Source of the DNA: Niastella populi
GTDB lineage: Bacteria; Bacteroidota; Bacteroidia; Chitinophagales; Chitinophagaceae
Direction: 5' to 3'
Assembly: GCF_002078015.1 (NCBI RefSeq)
Contig: NZ_LWBP01000013.1
Span: 1 to 64,000, forward strand
Length of the DNA stretch: 64,000 nt
A program made the translations under genes and the position numbers. A model generated the notes under the pieces. It made no database searches and had not been told where the DNA came from. It saw nothing but the letters and a program-made list of their open reading frames with translations. Below are positions 44,219 through 52,797 of this stretch, in pieces (the stretch's first letter is position 1; every line of letters starts with the position of its first letter).

Positions 44219-45343
44219 TCAACAGGCCGCCAGCTTCTTCTGAAAGAAATTATATTTTTTTACGGGTGTATGCCGAATGATCTCACGAAGCGCTTGCTCC
44301 AGTGCGTTATACCTGAAAACAAAACCTGATTGTAATAACCTGGCCGGGTAAACCCACCGGCTTTTTAATAGAAGTTCGGTTTCGGTACCAATGAATGCCG
44401 CCCCTGCTTCCAGTAACCAGGCGGGCGCAGGCAGGCCGTATTTATGGCCGGTTATGTGGCGCAGCGTTTTCATGAAATCTGCATTCGTTACCGCATTGGG
44501 TGTGCTGCAGTTGTATACGCCTTCCATGTCGTTGTGTTCATAACACCATTCAACAATGCGGCAAAGATCTTCTATATGCAGCCAGCTGTACATCTGGCGC
44601 CCATTACCCTGATGACCCCCAAAACCACTTTTTAAAAGGTTGTAATAAGGTTCCAGAATACCGCCCTGTCCTAATGCGATGGCAATACGCAGGGCTATTT
44701 TCCGGGTGAAAGGAGTGCGCTGTTCAAAAATGGAATTTTCACAGTGTTTGCTTAGCTGTACACCGAAATCATAGTCCAGTTCTTTAAGCCGCATGCTGTG
44801 CCTTCCTTCACGTAAACCGGTTCTCCATTTGTTGTACCGGAAGCGCAGGCGGTCGATAAAAGTATAGGGGATGTTGTCAACCCGCGCATCGCTGATGAGG
44901 CCGGTAAATTCATCATGGGGTTTATCGGTTGTATGGCGGTAAATAGTGGCTGAAGAAGCGTTGATCCATAATTTTGGTGGAACCGTAGTTTGCCTGATGG
45001 CCTCGCCAAGCGTTTGGGTCGATTGTATACGGCTGCTGATAAGCTCCTTTTTATTCTTTTCGGTATAACGGCAGTTTACCGATTTGCCGGCCATGTTTAT
45101 TACCATATCGGCGCCCTCAATTTCCCTCGACCAGTGTCTTTCTACATGTTGGGCATCCCACCGCCAGTAAGTGATGTTATAGCCATCGGCCGCTTTTATA
45201 AGCTCATGCGCATAATTGTTATTTTGATCGCTTGCCGCTTTACGGGTAAGCAGAACGACATGATTGTCTTTGCCGAAATACCGGGCCATCGCCTGCGCAA
45301 TAAAACCAGATCCGCCGGCAATGACAATTTTTTTATGTTTCAT
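44219..45343 (-). CDS. NAD(P)-dependent epimerase, TIGR01777/YfcH-like
   Basis: 374 residues, longer than the usual 300. Nucleotide-binding IVIAGGSGFIAQAMARYF (Gly-rich loop at about 9-15), INMAGKSVNCRY, SSATIYRH (in place of the catalytic Ser/Tyr-x3-Lys of other SDRs), then GQGGILEPYYN and WLHIEDLCRIVEW. A DUF1731-like C-terminus (LPAPAWLLEAGA to LLQSGFVFRY) closes the protein. A basic insertion of about 60 residues (FIDRLRFRYNKWRTGLREGR) sits before GQGG. Role unknown; it lies between the CoA-binding gene and the DCC membrane gene on the same strand. Confidence 0.85.
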   Translation of the reverse strand: MKHKKIVIAGGSGFIAQAMARYFGKDNHVVLLTRKAASDQNNNYAHELIKAADGYNITYWRWDAQHVERHWSREIEGADMVINMAGKSVNCRYTEKNKKELISSRIQSTQTLGEAIRQTTVPPKLWINASSATIYRHTTDKPHDEFTGLISDARVDNIPYTFIDRLRFRYNKWRTGLREGRHSMRLKELDYDFGVQLSKHCENSIFEQRTPFTRKIALRIAIALGQGGILEPYYNLLKSGFGGHQGNGRQMYSWLHIEDLCRIVEWCYEHNDMEGVYNCSTPNAVTNADFMKTLRHITGHKYGLPAPAWLLEAGAAFIGTETELLLKSRWVYPARLLQSGFVFRYNALEQALREIIRHTPVKKYNFFQKKLAAC

Positions 45344-45376
45344 AACAAGTTCAGGTTTTAAAATTGGCCGATTGCA

Positions 45377-46219
45377 TTATTGATTGAAAGGCACAAAGAG
45401 GCAAATGAATAAACCAATAATACAGGCGAGGTTGATGGTGACCACCGGTTTGTAGGTGTTGAGGATATTTGCATAATCCATTCGCCTGAAATATTCTGTG
45501 AAGATCACCAGGGTGAGCAAACCGAGGTACAGATAGTTTACCCAGTTGTGCAGGTTCATGTATGCATCGGTGATAAGCAGGGGTATCAGCAATAAATTGG
45601 TAACCAACGTAAGCATGTTAACCTGGCCAAGGTATTCGATGGCCGTTTGTTTTGGCATGAACGAAGCCACCATGCAATTGACGGCCACCATACCAATATG
45701 TAACAGCAACAATTGTTCAACAGAGAGCGAATAGCCGGGCATGCGCGATAACAGGTGCTTATGCACCGGATAGATCATCAACGTATTGGCTGCCAGAAAA
45801 ACAAGCATGAACAATACCCGGTAGAAGAGGTTGAACGAAGGCGAGCAGTCGATCTTTTGCGGCGATGTTCTGGCCGCAACGATCACCTTGCGGTTATAGG
45901 AGATAAAACTGTACAGTTTACGCAGGAACCAGTTTACCGGTTTATAACGGCCGATGGTTTTTATAAGCGAACATTTTTGCCCGAGAATTTCAAGCAATGC
46001 ATCGATGCCGTACCAGACTTTTTTTGAAACCGGATCGAACAAAGGGATCTCATTTTTGCTGCGTTGCCAGTTGATGCAATGCAAAAGTTCGGGCGATGCA
46101 TCGGAAAAGGGCTTGCGGCCTTCGGCAGTAAGCAGGCCTGTTTTTACGAAGGCGCTGGTGTAGGCCACGCAAAGCGGACAGGCGTCATCATACACCAGTA
46201 CTTTGTCGTTGTTTTCCAT
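45377..46219 (-). CDS. DCC-family thiol-disulfide protein with membrane domain
   Basis: 280 residues. N-terminal DCC (YuxK-like) domain with YDDACPLC (Cys-x2-Cys) and FSDASPELL, then about five membrane helices between residues 130 and 275. The DCC domain is thought to handle disulfides or couple to quinones; the membrane part is of a type often next to epimerase genes of the TIGR01777 kind in Bacteroidota. Its stop is 33 bases upstream of the epimerase start, so the two form an operon. Confidence 0.8.
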   Translation of the reverse strand: MENNDKVLVYDDACPLCVAYTSAFVKTGLLTAEGRKPFSDASPELLHCINWQRSKNEIPLFDPVSKKVWYGIDALLEILGQKCSLIKTIGRYKPVNWFLRKLYSFISYNRKVIVAARTSPQKIDCSPSFNLFYRVLFMLVFLAANTLMIYPVHKHLLSRMPGYSLSVEQLLLLHIGMVAVNCMVASFMPKQTAIEYLGQVNMLTLVTNLLLIPLLITDAYMNLHNWVNYLYLGLLTLVIFTEYFRRMDYANILNTYKPVVTINLACIIGLFICLFVPFNQ

Positions 46220-46278
46220 ATTTTCAGAAATTAGTGAAAGTGTAAGGCTAAATAAAAACCGGGGTTTCCGGTTATAAC

Positions 46279-46450
46279 TAGTTTATGGTTTGTTGTTTGT
46301 GGTTGTTTACATTGCTGGCCTCGCTATTACCTGGCAACAGCCTATATTTATAATCGTTCCAACGCTCGCTAACGTGCGAAGCGTAAATTGAGTTCATGCT
46401 ACTCAAAGCGCGCCAGCAACCATAAACTAAAAACAATAAACTATAAACTG
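46279..46450. repeat. Second copy of the TTTGTGG-type bounded intergenic region
   Basis: Left edge 46279-46308 contains TGGTTTGTTGTTTGTGGTT (46286-46304), exact match to 39851-39869. Right edge 46417-46450 is the approximate reverse complement (CAACCATAAACTAAAAACAA). Enclosed DNA is unrelated to the first copy. Confidence 0.6.
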
Positions 46451-46453
46451 TAT

Positions 46454-46960
46454 CTATCTAAACATCTTCATCAAATTCCCGAGAAACCAGTTCTCATCGG
46501 CCTTGACCATCATTTCCAGCATTTTGTCGGCCTGAAGGCCAAAACGCCTGATATTGCCAACGGTTTCGGTGAATTGTTTTATGTGTTTATCTTTTTTATC
46601 GCCTTCCACTTCTTCCAGCGTATCGAAAAGCCGCAGCATTGGATCGAGCTCTCGTTTTTTGCGCTCCTTTACAATTTGGGTAGCCACCTTCCAGATGTCT
46701 TTTTCTGCTGAAAAGAACTCTTTGCGCTCGCCGGGAATAATAACCCGGTTTACCAGTCCCCAGTCGATCAGGTCACGGATGTTCATGTTCACATTGCCCC
46801 GGCTAATGGCCAGCTTTTCCATAACGTCATCCTGGCTTAACGGGTCGGCACTGATCATCAACAAGGCATGAATTTGCGCCATGGTGCGGTTAATGCCCCA
46901 ATGCGAACCAAATGCCCCCCAGGAGGCGATAAACTGTTGTTGCGCTTCTTCGAGTTTCAT
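46454..46960 (-). CDS. GbsR/MarR-type transcriptional regulator
   Basis: 168 residues from the ATG at 46960 (MKLEEAQQQFIASWG); the ATG at 47053 is further upstream and less likely. GbsR pattern WGAFGSHWGINRTMAQIHALL, winged-helix recognition region DDVMEKLAISRGNVNMNIRDL, then the basic wing IIPGERKEFF. C-terminal helix pair KADENWFLGNLMKMF. Related regulators repress osmolyte or sugar genes when the ligand is absent. It lies upstream of the DCC/epimerase operon but 235 bases away across a repeat, so control of that operon is a guess. Confidence 0.85.
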   Translation of the reverse strand: MKLEEAQQQFIASWGAFGSHWGINRTMAQIHALLMISADPLSQDDVMEKLAISRGNVNMNIRDLIDWGLVNRVIIPGERKEFFSAEKDIWKVATQIVKERKKRELDPMLRLFDTLEEVEGDKKDKHIKQFTETVGNIRRFGLQADKMLEMMVKADENWFLGNLMKMFR

Positions 46961-47155
46961 ATTTTTTCCTACGAACTCAAAGATAAGTTCTGATTTTGAA
47001 TTTTCAAAAATAATTGAAAGGGGTTTTCCCGAAGGGCGGTTAACGATAGACATACGATTTTACATTTCTGCCGTCCTGAATAGCAGGGCGCCGTTTCGGG
47101 GACTGTAATGTTCAGGGGGCTCAATTGCATAAAACTGTTTGGGAAGCTGAAATGA

Positions 47156-48673
47156 TCACCGGGGCGGACAACTCAATTTTTCACCGAGGCGGTTCTTTGT
47201 AAACTTAGTGCCAACCGTTGGGCAGTTGAGCCGTTTATCGGTTCGTGCTGAAGTCGATTTGCCTTTGCCCGGTTTTATTACCAGCGCGAGATAAGCGCCG
47301 CCGTTCTGCATTTTATTTTTCGAAAATACGTTGGCCCAGTTATGAATGCCTAACAGCAGCGGGCCTGCTTTAAAAGCGCCGCCCACCCAAAATTGTTCCC
47401 TGGTGTTGAAGTGCACCGGCAAATAAAATCCAAAACGCCGGGTTTCCCATCGCGGCGTTACCGTTAGCATGTTCAACTCGGTAAGCCGCCACTGGTTGCT
47501 GCTCAGTGAAGAAAGGTTTACCGATACATTGCCGTTCACATACCAGGCGCCGGTTATGAAATGGTCAACGTTCAATACCGCCCTTGCCGGGTTGATTACC
47601 CGGAACAACCCGCTGGGTTGTTGTATGTTACGAACGATACCCGTGAGCTCATTATTGAATTCCTGCAGATTACCGATATCGTTGAATTGTATATCGAGCA
47701 CCGTATCGGTAACATTATTCTGAAAGCCGCTCAGTACCCGGCTTTGCTGCCCGAATTTGAACTGATTGAAACCGATATCAAGCAGCGATAAGCCGATCTT
47801 CCAGTTATAATCGTAATAATCGTCATCGTCAAAAACGGAAGAGATCTGTCCGGTTTTTATGATATACTCGACACCCATATCGAAAGAAAAGCCACCGCGC
47901 GAATCGTTTATAAAATCACGCAGGTTGGTGCCGGTGGTTTTTTCATCTTTCCAGTTATCGTAGTTTGAAGAATAGGCATATTCGGCAAATGCATCCTGCA
48001 TGGTGTAGTCAAGGTCAGTGCCATGGGCCGTTTGGGCCACGGTACCGTTGAGCAATTGGGTATAGGCGCCCGAGATGCCGCGGGAAATTTTTGCCGTAAT
48101 GCCGGCATTAAGGCGTGAGTCGGAGCGGTCCCAGATGGTTTGTGCCCAGGTGGCAAACACTTCTATCCAGCTGCTATGAGCGAGATCGCCGTATAATTTC
48201 CGGTTGTAATTGCCGAGGTCGAAGAAGTCGCCGGTTGTTTTTAGCGTGTCGATAAAGTTGATGGGGCCTGAACTTAGCTGGCCATAGCCGCGCAGGTTTA
48301 CCCCAACCCCGAACGCCTGCTGCCGGTTGATGGCAAAGCGGGTATTCAGCAGGTTGATATTATAGTCGGCATAAGCGAAGCGCCGGTAATCGCCTTCTTT
48401 GACGCTGTACTGCGAATTGGCGGGGTTACTTAAAAGCGAATAATTATGAATGGTTACACCGTTTGTTGCATTCTTTGCCTGTGCGCCCAAAATGGTGATA
48501 TCCCATTTCCAGGGCGTGTTCACAATAGAGGCGGGGTTATTGCCAATACCGAGGCCTCCTGCGTAATTACTGCCCTGGATGGCATAATAATTCTGCGTAT
48601 AACCGTGCAGGCTGATCAGTAAAAGCAATAAAGCAAATAAAGACCGGTTTCCTTTTTTAAAAAGGTTTTCCAT
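47156..48673 (-). CDS. DUF5723-type outer-membrane protein
   Basis: 505 residues with a signal peptide (LFALLLLLISLHGYTQ). Beta-rich barrel with aromatic-ended strands; NYAGGLGIGNNPASIVNT at about 37-54 is typical of the DUF5723 family of Bacteroidota. Role unknown. Its ATG lies 17 bases inside the 3' end of the FAD oxidoreductase gene, which places it as the last gene of the polyketide operon and suggests a role in export or in the outer-membrane site of the product. Confidence 0.75.
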   Translation of the reverse strand: MENLFKKGNRSLFALLLLLISLHGYTQNYYAIQGSNYAGGLGIGNNPASIVNTPWKWDITILGAQAKNATNGVTIHNYSLLSNPANSQYSVKEGDYRRFAYADYNINLLNTRFAINRQQAFGVGVNLRGYGQLSSGPINFIDTLKTTGDFFDLGNYNRKLYGDLAHSSWIEVFATWAQTIWDRSDSRLNAGITAKISRGISGAYTQLLNGTVAQTAHGTDLDYTMQDAFAEYAYSSNYDNWKDEKTTGTNLRDFINDSRGGFSFDMGVEYIIKTGQISSVFDDDDYYDYNWKIGLSLLDIGFNQFKFGQQSRVLSGFQNNVTDTVLDIQFNDIGNLQEFNNELTGIVRNIQQPSGLFRVINPARAVLNVDHFITGAWYVNGNVSVNLSSLSSNQWRLTELNMLTVTPRWETRRFGFYLPVHFNTREQFWVGGAFKAGPLLLGIHNWANVFSKNKMQNGGAYLALVIKPGKGKSTSARTDKRLNCPTVGTKFTKNRLGEKLSCPPR

Positions 48674-49820
48674 GCGTTTGTTGTATTAGAAACGCTACAA
48701 ACTTTGGAAATGGTTTTACCAGTTTTATGAGTACGTTTGACAGGATGGAGCTTCCGAAAAAGCTTTGTAACAATCGCCCGGCCTGCAGGCGCCGGCCAAA
48801 ATATTTTTCCCATTGCTGGGTATATTGAATTTCCATTTCAAAGCGGTTGATCCGTCCCTGCAGGAACGAATTGATCTCTTCAAACGCCAGCTTACTGCTA
48901 TGCAGCGCCATGCTCATGCCGTTACCGCACAACGGAGCAATAAGCCCGGCGGTATCGCCAATCATCAGCACATGGTTTTCAATTTGTGTTTTCTTGTTGA
49001 ATGAGATCCTCGAAATGGTCAATGGTTCATCGAACAGCATCTCAGCGTTGGAAAATATCTTTTCCAGGAATGGATTTTTCATAAGAATATCCCTTTCCAT
49101 ACTGCTAATATCATTCCTGCATTTGCGCAGGTTCGCTGCTGTTGTGAGATAGCAGAGGCAATATTTGTTTTCCTCAATTTGGGAAATTCCACAATAACCA
49201 TTTTCAAAATTGTGGAGGGCGATAAGATCGGCCGGGTGATGGGTGCGAATGTGGTACTTTACGGCAATATAATGGTTGAGTTTATTGGGTTTTACTTTGG
49301 TGAACTGCCGTTTCCATTTTACATCGAGGTTACCGCGTTTGCCATAGGCGCCGGCTACCACGCCTGCTTCTGTTTCGCCTTTGGAAGTGAATACAAAAAA
49401 ACTATTGCTGCGGTAAACGACATTCATCACTTTGGTGTCTTCGAGCAGGGTAACTCCTTCCTGGCGCGCTATATTGGCGAGTAAATGATCGATGGTATAA
49501 CGGCTGATGCCGAAGCCGCCCAGGGGCAGGGGCGATTCTATATAATTGCCGTTGGGGGTGGTAATAAGCAGGCGGTTGATAATCGGCAGTTGCATATCGC
49601 TGAGGGGGAGGCCGAGGTCCTGCAAAAAATTCCAGCTTTCAAGGCTGATATACTCGCCGCATACTTTGTGAAAGGGATACTTTTCCCTTTCGAACAATAC
49701 CGTTTTATAGCCTGCACGGGCACTTTGAATGGCGAGTGCCAAACCGGCCAGGCCACCACCTGCAATGGCGATATCATATTTGGGTTGAAGGTTCACAATA
49801 GAATTATTCAATGCGCTCAT
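48657..49820 (-). CDS. FAD-dependent oxidoreductase of the polyketide cluster
   Basis: 387 residues from the ATG at 49820 (MSALNNSIVNLQPKYD); a longer frame from 49865 is unlike the family. FAD-binding IAIAGGGLAGLALAIQ, the GCGEYIS-type loop (FHKVCGEYISLESW), GDTAGLIAPLCGNGMSMAL as the second dinucleotide motif, and a C-terminal helix bundle. It resembles geranylgeranyl-reductase/monooxygenase-type flavoenzymes of natural-product pathways. Probably oxidises or reduces the prenylated polyketide. It sits between the methyltransferase (55 bases) and DUF5723 gene (overlap). Confidence 0.88.
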   Translation of the reverse strand: MSALNNSIVNLQPKYDIAIAGGGLAGLALAIQSARAGYKTVLFEREKYPFHKVCGEYISLESWNFLQDLGLPLSDMQLPIINRLLITTPNGNYIESPLPLGGFGISRYTIDHLLANIARQEGVTLLEDTKVMNVVYRSNSFFVFTSKGETEAGVVAGAYGKRGNLDVKWKRQFTKVKPNKLNHYIAVKYHIRTHHPADLIALHNFENGYCGISQIEENKYCLCYLTTAANLRKCRNDISSMERDILMKNPFLEKIFSNAEMLFDEPLTISRISFNKKTQIENHVLMIGDTAGLIAPLCGNGMSMALHSSKLAFEEINSFLQGRINRFEMEIQYTQQWEKYFGRRLQAGRLLQSFFGSSILSNVLIKLVKPFPKFVAFLIQQTHGKPF

Positions 49821-49875
49821 AACGCCCGGGTTAAAAAATATGTCTGTTTCCCCTGAAAACGCCAAAGGCGATGAG

Positions 49876-50649
49876 CTATTCCGGTTTCATATTTACGGGA
49901 TCTGCATTTCTGTATACAACGAGCCAGCGAAAGGCCCATTTCCATTCTATTGAAAAATTGCTGATGCCTGCAAAGTTGAAGAACTGTAACCATTCTTCTT
50001 TGGTAAATCCGCGAGCAACGGATAAGGGTGCGTCGTGTTTTACAAGGTAGCTGTTCGAAAACAATTTCGTAAGCACCTTTATTGAATAATAGGCCACTTT
50101 ATGGCGGTGCAGATCGTTTATAAAGAACCCAACCCGGGCATTGGATTTCATCCATTGCAACTGCTTTACCATTTCCCGGTCAGAGAAGTGATGGCAAAAC
50201 AGCGAGGAGAAAATGATATCCGGTTGTTTTTCAAGCCGGGCGTCTTTATAATCGCTATGGATCAGTTGGGTATTGGCCAGTGCGCGTTTCGATGCTACAT
50301 CAATACAATGCCGGTTGATATCGATGCCGATAAATGCAACCGGTATATTTTTCTTTTTGCACCATTTTTGAATGGCCGCCAGGTTATCGCCACCGCCGCA
50401 ACCTATTTCACAAATGGTAACCGCTTTCGCTGAAGCTTCAGCAGTCGATGCCACCTTCGCCAGAACGTCGGCCGCCGGCGCTGATTGCAGCCTTTCCACC
50501 AACGCTTTCACGCCGGTGACGGTGATGGCGTGTCCGCCCAGCCAGGTGTTTATGAAGTTCAGTTCCTGCATATTCCGGCGAATGTCTTCAAATGGAATGT
50601 CAGGGCGGTCGAGCAATTCGGATTGGTATGATCGGTGACGAAAATTCAC
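49876..50649 (-). CDS. SAM-dependent methyltransferase of the polyketide cluster
   Basis: 257 residues from a GTG at 50649 (VNFRHRSYQSELLD); the family begins at NFRHRSYQ, so the ATG at 50730 is judged too early. SAM loop ICEIGCGGGDNL, acidic IGIDINRHC, then FSSLFCHHFSD and the post-motif FFINDLHRH. It should O- or C-methylate the polyketide product. The FAD gene follows 55 bases later and the type III PKS precedes it by 116 bases, one operon. Confidence 0.85.
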   Translation of the reverse strand: MNFRHRSYQSELLDRPDIPFEDIRRNMQELNFINTWLGGHAITVTGVKALVERLQSAPAADVLAKVASTAEASAKAVTICEIGCGGGDNLAAIQKWCKKKNIPVAFIGIDINRHCIDVASKRALANTQLIHSDYKDARLEKQPDIIFSSLFCHHFSDREMVKQLQWMKSNARVGFFINDLHRHKVAYYSIKVLTKLFSNSYLVKHDAPLSVARGFTKEEWLQFFNFAGISNFSIEWKWAFRWLVVYRNADPVNMKPE

Positions 50650-50765
50650 GATTGTAATATATGATTTTCTGATTGACCCGCGAAACGGGCTGCAGGTATC
50701 CCTGCTATTATTTCGTTGCTGCAGGGTCAAAATATTACGTCCTTACCATCCATAATAACAAAACA

Positions 50766-51866
50766 TTAGGAATTCGCCGATGCGGTAAAAGTTTCCATGG
50801 TGAGGCCCGGACCAAATGCGGCGCCGAAAATATGTTCTTTCCTGTTGTGGTTGTGAAGGAGCGAGGGCATCATCTTTTTCAGTACGAAGAGGATAGTGGG
50901 CGACGACATGTTACCGTATTGCTGCAGTACGTCCCACGAAGCCTGCAGCTCGCCATTGTGCAATGATAACGTTTTATGAATGGCTTCGAGTATTTTTTTT
51001 CCGCCGGGATGAATGCACCAGTGGGTAATGTCCTGCCGGCTTAACCCGGCCTTTGCCAGCGCCCTGCCGGTGAACTGGCTGAAGTCTTCTTCCAGCAGGT
51101 CGGGAATGTAACTGCTCAGGGTCATCAGGAACCCCGAGCTGGAAAGTTCCCAGGCCATATCTTTTTTTCCCTTAGGGATCACTTCTGAATAAAATGCATC
51201 GAGGTGAAGACCGTTTGCGGGATGGTCGTTACCTGTTATTACGGCGGCGGCGCTGCCATCGGCAAACAACAGGCTGGAGGCAATGTTGTCGATCGAGGGC
51301 TCGCGTTGAAAATGTAACGTGCACAGTTCAGTGCAAACGATCAGTACTTTGGCCTGTTTGTCGGTTTGGCAAATGGCGTCGGCTGCTTTCAGGGCATGAA
51401 TGCCGGCATAACAACCCATGAAGTTGATGGAGGTGCGGGCGGTATGCCGGGGCAGATCGAGCAGTTCCATCAACTGCAGATCGAGGCCCGGTGCGCTCAT
51501 GCCTGTGCAACTTACAGTGATCAGGTGTGTGATGGCCGTTTCTGATAATTTTCCATCGAGGCAATCACGGATGGCATTCACCGATACCTGGGGCGCATAT
51601 TTGTTGTACCAGGTCATGCGTTGTTCGAGTGAGGGAAATGGTTCCAGGTTTTCGGTGTGGGGATAGAATTTCCATTCGGGAGTGGGGCGGCTGTAATCGG
51701 GTATAACGGAATAACGGGTATCGATAGCGCTTTGGTGGTACAGGAAACGCAGCCGGCGCCTGTCGGCTTCACTATACGAATAGATCAATTGCATGAACTG
51801 CAGAATGTCCTGTTGCCGGTGCCTGAATGAAGGTACCGCTGTTCCGATGGCGATAATTTTACTCAA
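50766..51866 (-). CDS. Type III polyketide synthase (chalcone/stilbene-synthase-like)
   Basis: 366 residues with the full catalytic triad: Cys152 in NFMGCYAGIHAL, His286 in HWCIHPGGKKIL, and Asn319 in YGNMSSPT. SCTGMSAPGLDLQLM is the family dimer-interface loop. It condenses malonyl units on an acyl-CoA starter and cyclises the chain to a phenolic or pyrone product. No dedicated acyl carrier protein or ketosynthase is near. It starts 8 bases before the end of UbiA on the same strand, so the two are coupled. Confidence 0.93.
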   Translation of the reverse strand: MSKIIAIGTAVPSFRHRQQDILQFMQLIYSYSEADRRRLRFLYHQSAIDTRYSVIPDYSRPTPEWKFYPHTENLEPFPSLEQRMTWYNKYAPQVSVNAIRDCLDGKLSETAITHLITVSCTGMSAPGLDLQLMELLDLPRHTARTSINFMGCYAGIHALKAADAICQTDKQAKVLIVCTELCTLHFQREPSIDNIASSLLFADGSAAAVITGNDHPANGLHLDAFYSEVIPKGKKDMAWELSSSGFLMTLSSYIPDLLEEDFSQFTGRALAKAGLSRQDITHWCIHPGGKKILEAIHKTLSLHNGELQASWDVLQQYGNMSSPTILFVLKKMMPSLLHNHNRKEHIFGAAFGPGLTMETFTASANS

Positions 51867-52722
51867 ATACCCTCCAGATTAATAAGGTAAGAAAAGCCAG
51901 ATTCGTACAGATGGATGCCAGTAAATTCATGCGCATCGTATAGGTGAAGTTGGCAGTTCGCACATCTTTCCACACCAGCCCTGCCCACCTGAAAAAATAT
52001 ACGAGGATCGGAAGCATCATAGTTGCTAAAGCGAGGAACTTTTTTTGTTCACCATTTGTAAAGAACCACCAGGCCAGTATACTCATGGCCAGTGTATAAA
52101 TGATGGCTGTAAAAATAAAAGTGCCCCTGTAGCCTAATAAGGCGCTGATGGTGGTTACGCCGTCTTTTTTGTCGGCTTCGTGCTGATATACCTGTGTAAG
52201 CGGGTAAAAACCGCCTATAAGCAGGCTGGCGGCCAGCATGCCCGCGGGCGGTACCGCCAGTGTTTTGTTTATGCTGCTTCCGTGATATACCATAAAATAT
52301 GTTACTGCCCCCTGATAAATTATTACGGTGAGATAACCGATCACCGGGTATTTCTTCAATCTTATGCCCCGGTAGCTGTATGCCCTCGATGCGGCTATAT
52401 AAGCTGCTATGCAAAATGTAAACCAGTAACTGACGAACAGGCTTAAGGCGATTGCCGCTGCGTCCATTATTATGCTTATGTAAAACAACTGCTTTGTGGG
52501 TTGCAGGGGAGCAGCTACGCCGCCAATGGGCGTTTCATCGCGGTCCATATACGAATTGTACCCGTTACTTGAAGGATATACCAGCAAATGCAGAATGAAA
52601 AATATCAACACGGCATGTGTGGTATTGATGGCTGGTACCTGGCTGAGTGCAAACAGGTATACTGGCAACAGGAAAAAAGAAAAATGGAACCGGAGTAATT
52701 GTGTGGTAGATGGTGAAAGCAT
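51859..52722 (-). CDS. UbiA-family prenyltransferase
   Basis: 287 residues from the ATG at 52722 (MLSPSTTQLLRF); an ATG at 52755 lies inside a palindrome and is less likely. Seven to nine membrane helices. Asp-rich motif 1 is NGYNSYMDRDE (Asn53, Asp60, Asp62), motif 2 is YQHEADKKDG. It attaches an isoprenoid diphosphate to an aromatic acceptor in the inner membrane, here probably the type III PKS product. First gene of the operon; a strong hairpin lies two bases 5' of its start codon. Confidence 0.9.
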   Translation of the reverse strand: MLSPSTTQLLRFHFSFFLLPVYLFALSQVPAINTTHAVLIFFILHLLVYPSSNGYNSYMDRDETPIGGVAAPLQPTKQLFYISIIMDAAAIALSLFVSYWFTFCIAAYIAASRAYSYRGIRLKKYPVIGYLTVIIYQGAVTYFMVYHGSSINKTLAVPPAGMLAASLLIGGFYPLTQVYQHEADKKDGVTTISALLGYRGTFIFTAIIYTLAMSILAWWFFTNGEQKKFLALATMMLPILVYFFRWAGLVWKDVRTANFTYTMRMNLLASICTNLAFLTLLIWRVFE

Positions 52723-52724
52723 AA

Positions 52725-52757
52725 AAGTGTGCCACACCTTTGGGGTGTGGCACACTT
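52725..52757. repeat. Dispersed palindrome A between flotillin and UbiA genes
   Basis: Arms AAGTGTGCCACACC (52725-52738) and GGTGTGGCACACTT (52744-52757) pair perfectly. The same core TGTGCCACACC/GGTGTGGCACA recurs at 57339-57371. On the minus strand it is followed directly by TTTT/ATG, so it may terminate the flotillin transcript or limit translation of UbiA. Confidence 0.75.
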
Positions 52758-52797
52758 AAAGATAGAGGATTTTATGTAACCGTGTCACGGTTAAGTT

